Below are positions 1-7,116 of a stretch of 10,217 nt of DNA, piece by piece. The DNA lies in NCBI GenBank assembly GCA_937907415.1, contig CALCHY010000146.1, positions 1 to 10,217 of the forward strand, given 5' to 3'. Both the position numbers and the translations under genes were made by a program. Numbering within the stretch: the first letter of the stretch is position 1; each line of letters begins with the position of its first letter. The notes beneath the pieces are model-generated. The model did not search any database. It was given only the letters and a program-made list of their open reading frames with translations, and was not told where the DNA came from. The DNA is from an uncultured Trueperaceae bacterium (GTDB taxonomy: Bacteria; Deinococcota; Deinococci; Deinococcales; Trueperaceae).

Positions 1-1343
1 CCAGCGATGTGGAGGCTGAGCGGCAGGCCTTCGTGATCGAAGCCGGCCGGCACCACCATCGCCGGTGTGCCGGCAAGACTGAATACGCGGGTGTATTGGC
101 CTGCCGCCTTGCCGACTCCGTAGATCTTTTCCAACGCCTCTTGCTTGGTCTTGATCGGCGGGCGGGGAACGATGGGCACGGCTCCTCCGGCCGAACCGGC
201 GCCCACCAGTACATCGACGTCTTCTAGGGCATCCAGCACTTGTTGCCCGATCACGACCCTGGCGCGCTGCGCGCGCGACGCGAGGCCAGCGGGCAGGATG
301 GCCCCTACCATGGAGCTGACCCGGGTGTTGTAGTCGAAGTCCAGGTAGCGCTCGAGGAGGTTCCGCCGGTGGTAGCTGGCCGCCTCCGGCTTCGTGAGGG
401 CGGGTGAGACGAAGCGCGTCTCCCGCATGAGGGGCAAGCTGACGGCGCTGAGGATGGCACCCTTGGCTTCGAGGAAGTCCAGCGCGCCCTTCACGGCCGC
501 GAGCGCGTCGGGGCCCGTGATGTCGTCGCTGTACATCTCCTTGACCACGCCGACGCGTAGGCCCTTCAGGGAGGTGTCTGTGAGGGCCTGGCCGTAGTCT
601 GGCACCGCCTTCCGACTACTTGTTGCGTCGAGTGGGTCGTACCCGGCGATGACCTGAAGCACGGCGGCCGCGTCTGGCACCGTCCTGGCTAGCGGCCCGA
701 CGCAGTCAAGCGTCCAGCCGAGCGGGAACACGCCGTCACGGCTCACGCGTGACCAGGTCGGCTTCAGTCCCACCACGCCGCAGGCCGTGGCTGGCCCCCT
801 AATCGAGCCGCCGGTGTCGCCGCCGAGGGCCGCACTGACGAGGCCAGCTGCGAGCGCAGTGGCGGAGCCGCTCGACGAACCGCCGGGGTTGCGCTCGAGG
901 TTCCACGGGTTGCGCGGTGTGCCGTAAGGGAAGTTGACGGTCGGGCCCATGTGGAACTCGTGGGTGTTGAGGGTTCCGAGCAGGACCGCTCCAGCCGCCC
1001 TCAGTCGCGCGATGACGGTGGCGTCGCGCGTGCCGATGGCGTCAGCGTAGATCTTCGAACCGCCCGTCACGCGCATGCCGTTAATCTGCATCTGATCCTT
1101 GACGCCGACGGGGATGCCGTGAAGCGGGCCGCGGTAGTCGCCAGCCTTGATCTCTTGCTCCGCTAGCCGCGCCCTGGCCAGCGCCGAGTCGGCCGCCACC
1201 GTGATGAAAGCGTTGATGCGGTCGTTGTACTTAGCTATACGGTCGAGATAGAGCTCGACGAGGGCCACGGGCGACAACTCACCGGTGCGGATGAGTGCGG
1301 CCTGGTCCGTCAGCGACATGAAGGCGTAGTGCTCGTCAAGCAT
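1..1343 (-). CDS. Amidase-signature (GatA/AtzE-like) hydrolase, C-terminus cut by window edge
   Basis: Amidase-signature serine hydrolase that should cleave a carboxamide to acid plus ammonia or amine, in the cytoplasm. I translated the minus strand from the ATG at 1343-1341 and found 447 codons open to the edge. Family members are usually about 460-490 residues, so only the last few tens are missing. The catalytic Lys is in GIPVGVKD (about K82). The Gly/Ser loop GGSSSGSA (154-161) supplies the cis-Ser, probably S156, and GGDTGGSIR carries the nucleophile S180; the 24-residue spacing matches GatA and FAAH. The C-terminal part has the usual FSLAGTPAMVVPAGF block. One oddity is DVLVGAGSAGGAVPI where most relatives have a TPT..AP segment, in the substrate-specifying region. 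The start overlaps the stop of the upstream small gene by 8 nt, so translation is probably coupled. It is too short on context to be true GatA: no GatB is near and the neighbours are catabolic. Substrate unknown. Confidence 0.93.
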   Translation of the reverse strand, partial: MLDEHYAFMSLTDQAALIRTGELSPVALVELYLDRIAKYNDRINAFITVAADSALARARLAEQEIKAGDYRGPLHGIPVGVKDQMQINGMRVTGGSKIYADAIGTRDATVIARLRAAGAVLLGTLNTHEFHMGPTVNFPYGTPRNPWNLERNPGGSSSGSATALAAGLVSAALGGDTGGSIRGPATACGVVGLKPTWSRVSRDGVFPLGWTLDCVGPLARTVPDAAAVLQVIAGYDPLDATSSRKAVPDYGQALTDTSLKGLRVGVVKEMYSDDITGPDALAAVKGALDFLEAKGAILSAVSLPLMRETRFVSPALTKPEAASYHRRNLLERYLDFDYNTRVSSMVGAILPAGLASRAQRARVVIGQQVLDALEDVDVLVGAGSAGGAVPIVPRPPIKTKQEALEKIYGVGKAAGQYTRVFSLAGTPAMVVPAGFDHEGLPLSLHIA

Positions 1344-1557
1344 CCGCGGTTCCCGTGTAGCCGACGAGGGTGGGCCAGGGCTCGTTCTGGAGCTCGCCGT
1401 AATGCTCCATGTGACTCAGGCCTTCGATGAGGGCGTTCAGGCTGGCCGTTACTTCCACGAGTTCCTCTTCTGGGATCACATATCCCTGCTGCTTGAGCAA
1501 GAACCGTACTTGTTCGATGTCCAGGTCCAGGGCGGAGTCCGTCGCTTCAGGCGTCAT
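1336..1557 (-). CDS. Small GatC/AtzG-like (DUF4089-type) amidase partner
   Basis: Predicted 73-aa protein. The start is the ATG at 1557-1555, which shares one base with the TGA of the preceding M14 gene (TGATG), and its own stop overlaps the amidase ATG by 8 nt. It therefore sits in a tightly coupled trio and is very likely expressed. The middle (about residues 12-60) has the GatC pattern: a first helix DIEQVRFLLKQQGY, then an acidic turn IPEEELVEV, a second helix with SLNALIEGLSHME, and a Glu-Pro stretch (NEPWPT) near the end. GatC steadies GatA in the transamidosome. AtzG is a GatC-like small protein that partners the amidase AtzE in cyanurate breakdown and is encoded beside it. By analogy I infer a structural subunit wrapping the adjacent amidase. 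The family assignment rests on motif pattern and position, not a database search. A longer start up to 1608 exists but lies inside the upstream gene. Confidence 0.72.
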   Translation of the reverse strand: MTPEATDSALDLDIEQVRFLLKQQGYVIPEEELVEVTASLNALIEGLSHMEHYGELQNEPWPTLVGYTGTADA

Positions 1558-2579
1558 CAGTTGGCCCTCTTCTTGTTGTCGATGGTTTCGGCCGTGGCGC
1601 CGTTGCACAGTATGTAGGCGTAGTCGCCAGGGTTCACGCGCGACAGGGTGCCGCGGAGCATGATCACCACACTCTGATCGTATGGTGCTCGCAGCTCCTC
1701 CAATAGTTCCAGCGTGTGGGGGGAATAGACGCGTCCCAGTACCGTGCCGCGCGGCACCGTCTGGCTCAACTGATCGAAGCCGATGACGGGGAAGAACAGC
1801 CCGCCGTTCTGAGGAGACAACAGCGTACGAGCACCGCTTAGCATGGTCTGGCGCTCGGGCAGGACGATGTCGCCGTCGAGCATGCCCAAGTGGATGAGCA
1901 CGTTGCGGACACCCACGAAGCAGCGGTCAACGTACGCGCTCGGGTTCTGGATGTTGCCACCCCACTGGGCTATGACCGCCGGTATCCCGAGGCTCTTCGC
2001 GTACTGCGATAGGGTGCCGCCCTGCTCCGGCGTCGGGGCGGTGTAGAGCAGGTCGCTGCCGCAAAGCTTGGATAACTCGGTCGAACGGCGCCCCGCAGCG
2101 CTGTCGTCGGCCTCGAGGAGCACATAGTCGATCGCCGTCTCAGAGTTGCCGCAGTGGAAGTCGATGAGCGCGTCGAGCCCAGGGACGAACTCCTCGCTGA
2201 TGACGTGGGCGATCTGCTCCGTGAGCCAACCTCGGGGGTTGCCGGGGAAGACGCGGTTAAGGTTCGTCTTGTCGGTGTTCATGCCTTGGCCCGTGGAGCG
2301 CGTGTACGACTCGAAGGCGACCGGATTGCCTACCGGCAGGGCGCGGATGGTCCCGCGTAGCTGGGCGGGGTCAACGCGCTCGAGCACCGCCTTTATCACC
2401 TGCACAGTGAAGGCCTCGTCCCCGTGCGACGTGCTGAAGAGGCCAAGGGTGGGGCCGGGTTGCGCCCCTGTGATGGTGTGGATGGCCAGGCTGAGCGTTT
2501 CGCCTGATGCCCGAGTCGTGACCGGCGCCAGGCGATGTGACCGCTTGGGTTCGGCCGTGGAAGGGGTTTGGTCTGTCAT
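1557..2579 (-). CDS. M14-family succinylglutamate desuccinylase/aspartoacylase-like protein, copy 1 (Glu-to-Gln at catalytic site)
   Basis: 340-aa member of the zinc carboxypeptidase-like AstE/aspartoacylase family, whose enzymes remove acyl groups from N-acyl amino acids. The start is the ATG at 2579, chosen because AAAGGAG lies 5 nt upstream; an upstream in-frame start near 2642 would overlap dppC-like coding sequence and lacks this site. Visible motifs: SHGDE (Zn ligands H52 and E55), NLNRVFPG (N108-R109, matching the substrate-binding Asn-Arg of aspartoacylase), and DFHCGN (third Zn ligand H142). The position of the general-base Glu (the E in the family's ExG motif, Glu178 in human aspartoacylase) reads AQWGGN, so the residue is Gln205. 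The C-terminal part is the beta-rich domain typical of this family. It lies 37 nt after the DppC-type permease gene and overlaps the GatC-like gene. The metal site looks intact, but altered or weakened catalysis is possible. Substrate unknown. Confidence 0.88.
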   Translation of the reverse strand: MTDQTPSTAEPKRSHRLAPVTTRASGETLSLAIHTITGAQPGPTLGLFSTSHGDEAFTVQVIKAVLERVDPAQLRGTIRALPVGNPVAFESYTRSTGQGMNTDKTNLNRVFPGNPRGWLTEQIAHVISEEFVPGLDALIDFHCGNSETAIDYVLLEADDSAAGRRSTELSKLCGSDLLYTAPTPEQGGTLSQYAKSLGIPAVIAQWGGNIQNPSAYVDRCFVGVRNVLIHLGMLDGDIVLPERQTMLSGARTLLSPQNGGLFFPVIGFDQLSQTVPRGTVLGRVYSPHTLELLEELRAPYDQSVVIMLRGTLSRVNPGDYAYILCNGATAETIDNKKRAN

Positions 2580-2616
2580 GCGTACTCCTTTGAGGGTGAG
2601 GAGCGAGTCTTGTGCT

Positions 2617-3486
2617 TCACAGGGTGGGGTCGAACACGTCACGCAGCCAGTCGCCGAGGAAGTTGACTGACAGCACCGTCAGGACGATGGCGATACCCGG
2701 GAACGTCGGAAGCCACCAGGCAAGGACGAAGTACTCGCGACCTGAAGCGAGCATGGAGCCCCAGGTCGGGATGGACGGCGGGATGCCGAGGCCGAGGAAC
2801 GTCAGTGACGCCTCGGCGATGATGACCGAACCCAACTGCAGGCTGCCGATCACGATTACGGAGGCAACGACGTTGGGAAGGATGTGCTTGAGCATGATGA
2901 CGGGGTTGCGGGCACCCAGCGCCTTGGCCGCCGTGATGTACTCGAGTTCCCGGACGGATAGCACTTGCGACCTGACTACCCTGGCGTAGTCGACCCAACC
3001 CGTGATCGCCAGCACCAGGATGATGTTGGTGAGGCTGGCCCCGAGCATGGCCATGATGACGATGGCAAGCAACAGGAACGGGAAGGCAAGGAAGACGTCG
3101 ACGATGCGCATGAGCAGCGCGTCTACCCGGCCTCCCAGGAAGCCAGCCAACAACCCGAGCAGAGTGCCGACCGTACTAGCGAGCAGGACGACGGATACCC
3201 CCACGAGCAGCGAGATCCTCGTGCCGTAGATCACTCTGGAGAGGATGTCCCGGCCGAGTTGGTCCGTGCCCAGCAGGTGCGTGATGCTGCCCTTGGCGAC
3301 CCAAGCAGGCGGCGCGAGTCGCGCGCGCAGGTCCTGCTTGGCGGGGTCGTGTGGGGCGATGAGGGGAGCGAAGGCCGCCAGCACCACGAGGCAGATGAGT
3401 ATGACGGCTCCTGCAGTGGCGGTGCGGCTGTTGAGCAAGCCGCGTAGGCCGGTCTTCGCGCGCTTCTTGGTCGCGGTGTCAGTCAT
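2617..3486 (-). CDS. DppC/OppC-type ABC transporter permease
   Basis: 289-aa inner-membrane permease of the peptide/nickel ABC importer family. The N-terminus has a cytoplasmic Lys/Arg-rich tail, one membrane helix (about 24-45), and the OppC_N periplasmic segment ending in the hallmark LLGTDQLGRDILSRVIYG. Several further membrane helices follow. The ATPase-contacting EAA loop is AAKALGARNPVIMLKHILPN (about residues 182-205). The C-terminus has the usual PTWGSML segment and ends in FDPTL, as is common in this subfamily. The ATG at 3486 overlaps the stop of the upstream DppB-type gene by 8 nt (ATGACTGA), so translation is probably coupled. Membership in the family is clear. The transported substrate (dipeptide, oligopeptide, glutathione-like or other) cannot be told from the sequence. 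Confidence 0.95.
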   Translation of the reverse strand: MTDTATKKRAKTGLRGLLNSRTATAGAVILICLVVLAAFAPLIAPHDPAKQDLRARLAPPAWVAKGSITHLLGTDQLGRDILSRVIYGTRISLLVGVSVVLLASTVGTLLGLLAGFLGGRVDALLMRIVDVFLAFPFLLLAIVIMAMLGASLTNIILVLAITGWVDYARVVRSQVLSVRELEYITAAKALGARNPVIMLKHILPNVVASVIVIGSLQLGSVIIAEASLTFLGLGIPPSIPTWGSMLASGREYFVLAWWLPTFPGIAIVLTVLSVNFLGDWLRDVFDPTL

Positions 3487-4396
3487 AGCGGATGCGCGGG
3501 TCGATCAGGGCGTAGAGGAGGTCGATGGCCAGGTTGAGGAACACGAAGGTGACGGAGATGATGAAGACGCTCGTTTGCACCACGGGGTAGTCGTAGTTGT
3601 AGATCGACTGGGTGAGGAGTCTGCCAACGCCGGGCCACGCGAAGATCGTCTCAGTGATGATGGCGCCTCCCAGGAGGTGACCAGCCTGCAGGCCAACGAC
3701 AGTGGCTATGGGGATGAGGGCATTGCGTAGCACGTGGCGGGTGAGGACCCGCGACTCGCTAAGGCCCTTGGCTCTGGCCGTGCGCACGAAGTCCTGACTC
3801 ATGACTTCCAGGAGGCTGGACCGCGTCAGCCTTGCGACTATGGCAGCCAAACCTGCGCTGAGCGCCACGGACGGCATGATGATGTGAAGCGGGGTGCCGT
3901 AGCCGGATGGCGGTAACCACTTAAGGTATGCGCCGAACACGACAATGAGCATGATGGAGAGCCAGAAGTTGGGCACGGCGCGCCCCAACACGGCCAGGGT
4001 GGTCGCCAGGTTGTCGTAGATGGTGTTCCGTTTCACGGCGGACACCATCCCGAGCAGTATGCCGGTAGGCACCGCGAGGGCGAGAGCGGTAAGGGCGAGT
4101 AGCAGGGTGGCGGGCACGCGTTCAAGTACGAGTTGCAAGGCGGGCCTACCGAACGTGAACGACTTGCCGAAATCGCCTCTGACGACGTCGCCGACGAACC
4201 TCACGAACTGAACTTGCAGTGGGGCGTCGAGCCCAAGGACGTGGCGTATCTGCGCGAGGTTCTCGCGAGAACCTTCCGGGCTCACCAGCAACCTCGACGG
4301 GTCGCCAACGGCACGCACGATGATGAACGTGACCACCAGCACCGCCAGGATCACGAACACGGCCTGCAACGAACGGCTGACTACGTAGCGACCCAT
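3479..4396 (-). CDS. DppB/OppB-type ABC transporter permease
   Basis: 305-aa inner-membrane permease pairing with the next gene to form the transport channel. It opens with an N-terminal helix (about 9-30), then the OppB-type periplasmic region with LGLDAPLQVQF and GDFGKSF, followed by about five more membrane helices. The EAA loop is FVRTARAKGLSESRVLTRHV with NALIPI just after it (about residues 203-230). The tail FAWPGVGRLL and LIDPRIRYD is typical of DppB-like proteins. The start ATG at 4396 has GAGGAGAG immediately upstream, a purine-rich site with short spacing. It is 79 nt after the binding-protein gene, and that gap holds a perfect hairpin. The order binding protein, DppB-type, DppC-type is the usual one for these operons. 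Confidence 0.95.
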   Translation of the reverse strand: MGRYVVSRSLQAVFVILAVLVVTFIIVRAVGDPSRLLVSPEGSRENLAQIRHVLGLDAPLQVQFVRFVGDVVRGDFGKSFTFGRPALQLVLERVPATLLLALTALALAVPTGILLGMVSAVKRNTIYDNLATTLAVLGRAVPNFWLSIMLIVVFGAYLKWLPPSGYGTPLHIIMPSVALSAGLAAIVARLTRSSLLEVMSQDFVRTARAKGLSESRVLTRHVLRNALIPIATVVGLQAGHLLGGAIITETIFAWPGVGRLLTQSIYNYDYPVVQTSVFIISVTFVFLNLAIDLLYALIDPRIRYD

Positions 4397-4432
4397 CTCT
4401 CCTCGCGATCCGCTCCGCTAGCGACGAAGACC

Positions 4433-4462
4433 CGTTACCCCGGACGAAGGCCCGGGGTAACG
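4433..4462 (-). promoter_or_regulatory. Perfect 11-bp intergenic stem-loop between binding-protein and permease genes
   Basis: CGTTACCCCGG (4433-4443) and CCGGGGTAACG (4452-4462) are exact reverse complements around an 8-nt loop. The structure lies 14 nt past the end of the binding-protein gene and 37 nt before the next start codon. There is no T-run after it on the minus strand, so it does not look like a full intrinsic terminator. Hairpins here in importer operons commonly protect the upstream mRNA from 3' exonucleases or cause partial termination, so that binding protein is made in excess over permeases. That role is inference. Confidence 0.75.
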
Positions 4463-4475
4463 AGAGCGTCGGCGA

Positions 4476-6005
4476 CTAGCGGATGCTTATGTCCTTGCCG
4501 AGGACGTACTCGTCCTTGCGGGCGGTCCAGTTGAGGCGTTCGCTTACCCCGTACGTGTCGAGCTGGAGGTAGAGCGCGATGATCGGAAGGTCGTTGTAGA
4601 GCTTCTCCTGGATGTCGTGCGCGACGCTTGCGCGCGTGGTGGGGTTCATTTCGGAGGCGTACTCGTCGATCAGCGCGTTCATGGTGGGGTCGTTGTAGAA
4701 CGCCTCGATGCCGCCAGTCTGCACGAGCGCCTTGAGCGGACTCGTAGCGTCCGGCGTGGGAGCGCCGTAGTTGAACATGAACAGCGGTTCCACTTTGCCG
4801 CTGGCCGGCTCGGGGTTGCCGATGTACATGTCGCGCATCACTTGGAGGGCTACGGGAAGCACGTCGACCTTGATGCCGACGTCGCCCAGCATGGCGCCGA
4901 GCGCCTCAGCGACCTCAACGCCCTTGGTCACGATGCCGTCGCTCGTCATGAAACGGATGGAGAAGCCGTCCGGGTAACCAGCTTCCGCAAGTAGCTCGCG
5001 GGCGCGCTCCGGGTCGTATGGGTACGGCTGGAAGTCTGCCGAGTAGCCTGCCATGTCGGGCCGGAAGATGGTGGCCAGTGGCGTCCCGTAACCGTTGAGG
5101 ACCGAGTCGATGAGCAGCTGCCGGTCGATGGCGTAGCTCATGGCCTGCCTCACGCGCACGTCTTGGAGTGGCTTGGCGCCGTTGAGCAGGTCCATGTGCA
5201 TGATCACGGTGCGGCGGCCGGTGTTTGCCTCCACCCGCAGGTTGGGATCGGCGTCGAGCAGCGGGATGGCGTCGTAGTTGAGGCCGACGATGAGATCGAC
5301 GGTGCCGGCCTGCAGCTCCGCCAGGCGCGTCGAAGCTTCGGGGATGGGGCGGAAGACCAGGCGATCGACGGTCGGACGGCCGTTCCAGTAGTCGTCGTTG
5401 GCTTCGAGGACGAGGCGCTGCCCGAGGGTCCACTCGACTAGGTGGTATGGACCCGTGCCGATGGGGTGAGAGCCGAACTCTTCCTCGCTCACTGAGGCGG
5501 TGTAGACGGGAGGCACGATGTGCAAGCCGGCCATCTTGGCGATGAAGTTCGGGTCGGGAACCTTGGTGTGGATGATGACGTGGTAGTCGTCAACCACGTC
5601 AACTTCGCCTATCTGCTTGTAGTCAGTGTTGAAACGCACTGCGTTAGGGTCGAGGATGCGGGTGATGGAGTACTGCACCGCCGCGGCGGTGAACGGCTCC
5701 CCGTTATGGAACTTCACGCCCTCACGGAGGGTGAAGCTCCAGGTCAGGTCGTCTACCTGCTCCCACGATGTGGCGAGCGCCGGCATGATCGTCGTCATGT
5801 CGCCGCTAAGCGCCACGAGGCCGTCGAACAGGTTGAAAAGCAGGTGGCCGCCGTTCGCTCCCCTCGTCTTGTGTGGGTCGCCGGATGGCGGGTCGTCGGT
5901 GAGGGCGATCGTCACCGTTGTCGGTTCGGTTCCCTGCGCGTGGGCGACCGAACCTAGTAGCAGGAGGGTTGCCAGGAGCGTGAGGATGAAGCTATTTCGT
6001 CGCAT
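4476..6005 (-). CDS. Secreted peptide/nickel-family ABC substrate-binding protein (SBP family 5)
   Basis: 509-aa extracytoplasmic binding protein that captures the ligand for the two permeases encoded next. A Sec signal peptide is clear: MRRN, a hydrophobic core (about 6-19), and AHA before Q24, giving signal peptidase I cleavage after A23. No Cys lipobox is present, so it is probably free in the periplasm. Family 5 hallmarks are WSFTLREGVKFHNGEPFTA (about 88-106) with VQYSITRIL just after, PIGTGPYHL in the middle, and RQAMSYAIDRQLL with a GYGTPL segment (about 280-310). The length matches the family. The start has GGAGG (6014-6018) with 8-nt spacing. The ligand cannot be deduced; the hydrolase neighbours suggest a peptide-like or acylated amino compound. 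Confidence 0.95.
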   Translation of the reverse strand: MRRNSFILTLLATLLLLGSVAHAQGTEPTTVTIALTDDPPSGDPHKTRGANGGHLLFNLFDGLVALSGDMTTIMPALATSWEQVDDLTWSFTLREGVKFHNGEPFTAAAVQYSITRILDPNAVRFNTDYKQIGEVDVVDDYHVIIHTKVPDPNFIAKMAGLHIVPPVYTASVSEEEFGSHPIGTGPYHLVEWTLGQRLVLEANDDYWNGRPTVDRLVFRPIPEASTRLAELQAGTVDLIVGLNYDAIPLLDADPNLRVEANTGRRTVIMHMDLLNGAKPLQDVRVRQAMSYAIDRQLLIDSVLNGYGTPLATIFRPDMAGYSADFQPYPYDPERARELLAEAGYPDGFSIRFMTSDGIVTKGVEVAEALGAMLGDVGIKVDVLPVALQVMRDMYIGNPEPASGKVEPLFMFNYGAPTPDATSPLKALVQTGGIEAFYNDPTMNALIDEYASEMNPTTRASVAHDIQEKLYNDLPIIALYLQLDTYGVSERLNWTARKDEYVLGKDISIR

Positions 6006-6094
6006 TTGCGGTGCCTCCGAGTAACGTCTAGCGTGTTGCCCCCCGGCGTGCTAACGAAGTCGACTAATTAGGGCGGGCGCTCCTCCTTCCGTCT

Positions 6095-6115
6095 GCTGGC
6101 GAAGTGCGCGCCAGC
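6095..6115 (-). promoter_or_regulatory. 7-bp perfect stem-loop in the 124-nt gap upstream of the binding-protein gene
   Basis: GCTGGCG (6095-6101) and CGCCAGC (6109-6115) pair exactly around a 7-nt loop, just past the stop codon of the second M14 gene. No T-run follows on the minus strand, so strong termination is not expected. It could be a 3' stabiliser or a weak attenuator between the enzyme genes and the transporter genes. Apart from this and the SD site at 6014-6018, I find no convincing promoter in 6006-6129. Confidence 0.5.
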
Positions 6116-6129
6116 TCGCGTGCTCGAAG

Positions 6130-7116
6130 TCACTGTGGTTCTGCAGAAGCCAGGTCGGCGATGATGAAGGCGTAGTCCCCGGGTTGCACCGCTGAGGGCA
6201 GAACCCGCATCTGAAGCAGCACCGATCTGGGGTAGGGGGTCCGGATGGCTCCAACTTCTTCCAATGTGTATGGATCGATGACGGTGCCGAGCAGCGTGTC
6301 CGCCGCCAGTTCGCGGTCTATCGCCTCGAGGCCGACGGCGGGGTGGAGGATCCCGCCAACGGGTACGCGCACCAGGGTTCGCTTGGTAAGGAGCAGTTGC
6401 CCGCCGGTAACCTCAGGGGCTTCGTCGAGCATGTGGAGCGCGCGCATGACGTTGATCACCCCACCGGCGGCGCGCTGCAAGTAGCGCGGATCCGCGTAGA
6501 GGGTGCTGCCGCCGATTTCAGCCAGCACAGCCGGGATACCGCGACCCGCGGCGTAGCTGGTGATGGATCCCTGCGAATGGGCTCCACGGTAGAGGAGTTT
6601 GAGGCCGAAGGCGCGGGAAAGCCGTTCAGTTTCGTCGTTAGGTGAACCGTCTGACTTGACGAACACGTAATGGATGACGCGCTCGAGGCTGCCCCCATCA
6701 ATGTGTATGAGGCAGTCGCTGCGGTCTATGAGTGGGCTGATGGTGGCGGCGATGCGCTCGCTCAGCCAGCCGTTCGAACTGCCGGGGAACTGGCGGTTGA
6801 GGTCGAGCATGTCGAGCGGCATGTTGCGCGTTTGGGCCGCGAACGCGGGTGGGTTGGCCACGGGCACGGCCATGATCGTCCCCGCGAGGCGCGTGGCGTC
6901 GATCTTCGCCAGTGCCAGCCTGATGGCGTCGACGGCGAAGATCTCCTCGCCGTGCACCACGCCAACGACCAGCAGTGTCGGACCGTCCTTCGCGCCGTGC
7001 ACAACGTGGAGGGGCACGCTTAGGTTGTAGCCGCCCGCAAGGTCGGCGACGGGCAAACGCGTTCTGCCCCTGTCACCGCGTGCGACTTCCAACCCTTGGA
7101 GACGGAAGCTGCTCAT
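6130..7116 (-). CDS. M14-family succinylglutamate desuccinylase/aspartoacylase-like protein, copy 2 (permuted Zn-site motif)
   Basis: 328-aa paralogue of the protein encoded at 1557-2579. The start is the ATG at 7116, which overlaps the dipeptidase stop as ATGA and has GGAG 6 nt upstream; the in-frame TTG at 7128 is less likely. Shared family motifs: VHGEE (H55, E58), DLNRQFPG (N107-R108), and the Gly-Trp-Leu-Ser-Glu-Arg stretch. The catalytic Glu is present in AEIGGS (E200). However, the third zinc-ligand motif, expected as D-x-H, reads LIHIDGGS (H138-I-D140): the His and Asp are swapped. I read this directly from the reverse complement at about 6697-6711. Zinc could still bind through D140, or the site could be rebuilt or lost. 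The C-terminal half has the beta-rich domain of the family. Its position directly after an M19 gene suggests action on the same compound. Substrate unknown. Confidence 0.87.
   Translation of the reverse strand: MSSFRLQGLEVARGDRGRTRLPVADLAGGYNLSVPLHVVHGAKDGPTLLVVGVVHGEEIFAVDAIRLALAKIDATRLAGTIMAVPVANPPAFAAQTRNMPLDMLDLNRQFPGSSNGWLSERIAATISPLIDRSDCLIHIDGGSLERVIHYVFVKSDGSPNDETERLSRAFGLKLLYRGAHSQGSITSYAAGRGIPAVLAEIGGSTLYADPRYLQRAAGGVINVMRALHMLDEAPEVTGGQLLLTKRTLVRVPVGGILHPAVGLEAIDRELAADTLLGTVIDPYTLEEVGAIRTPYPRSVLLQMRVLPSAVQPGDYAFIIADLASAEPQ

Noticed and set aside
2580..2642. A 21-residue upstream extension of M14 copy 1
   Set aside because: It would overlap the end of the DppC-type gene, while the start at 2579 has an ideal AAAGGAG site.
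6067..6074. CTAATTAG palindrome as a promoter or operator for the binding-protein gene
   Set aside because: It is only 8 bp and no -35 lies at a suitable distance upstream on the minus strand.
6051..6254. A 67-codon minus-strand frame in the gap before the binding-protein gene
   Set aside because: Most of it overlaps the end of M14 copy 2 in another frame, and the translation looks like frame-shadow sequence rich in Pro, Arg and Ser.
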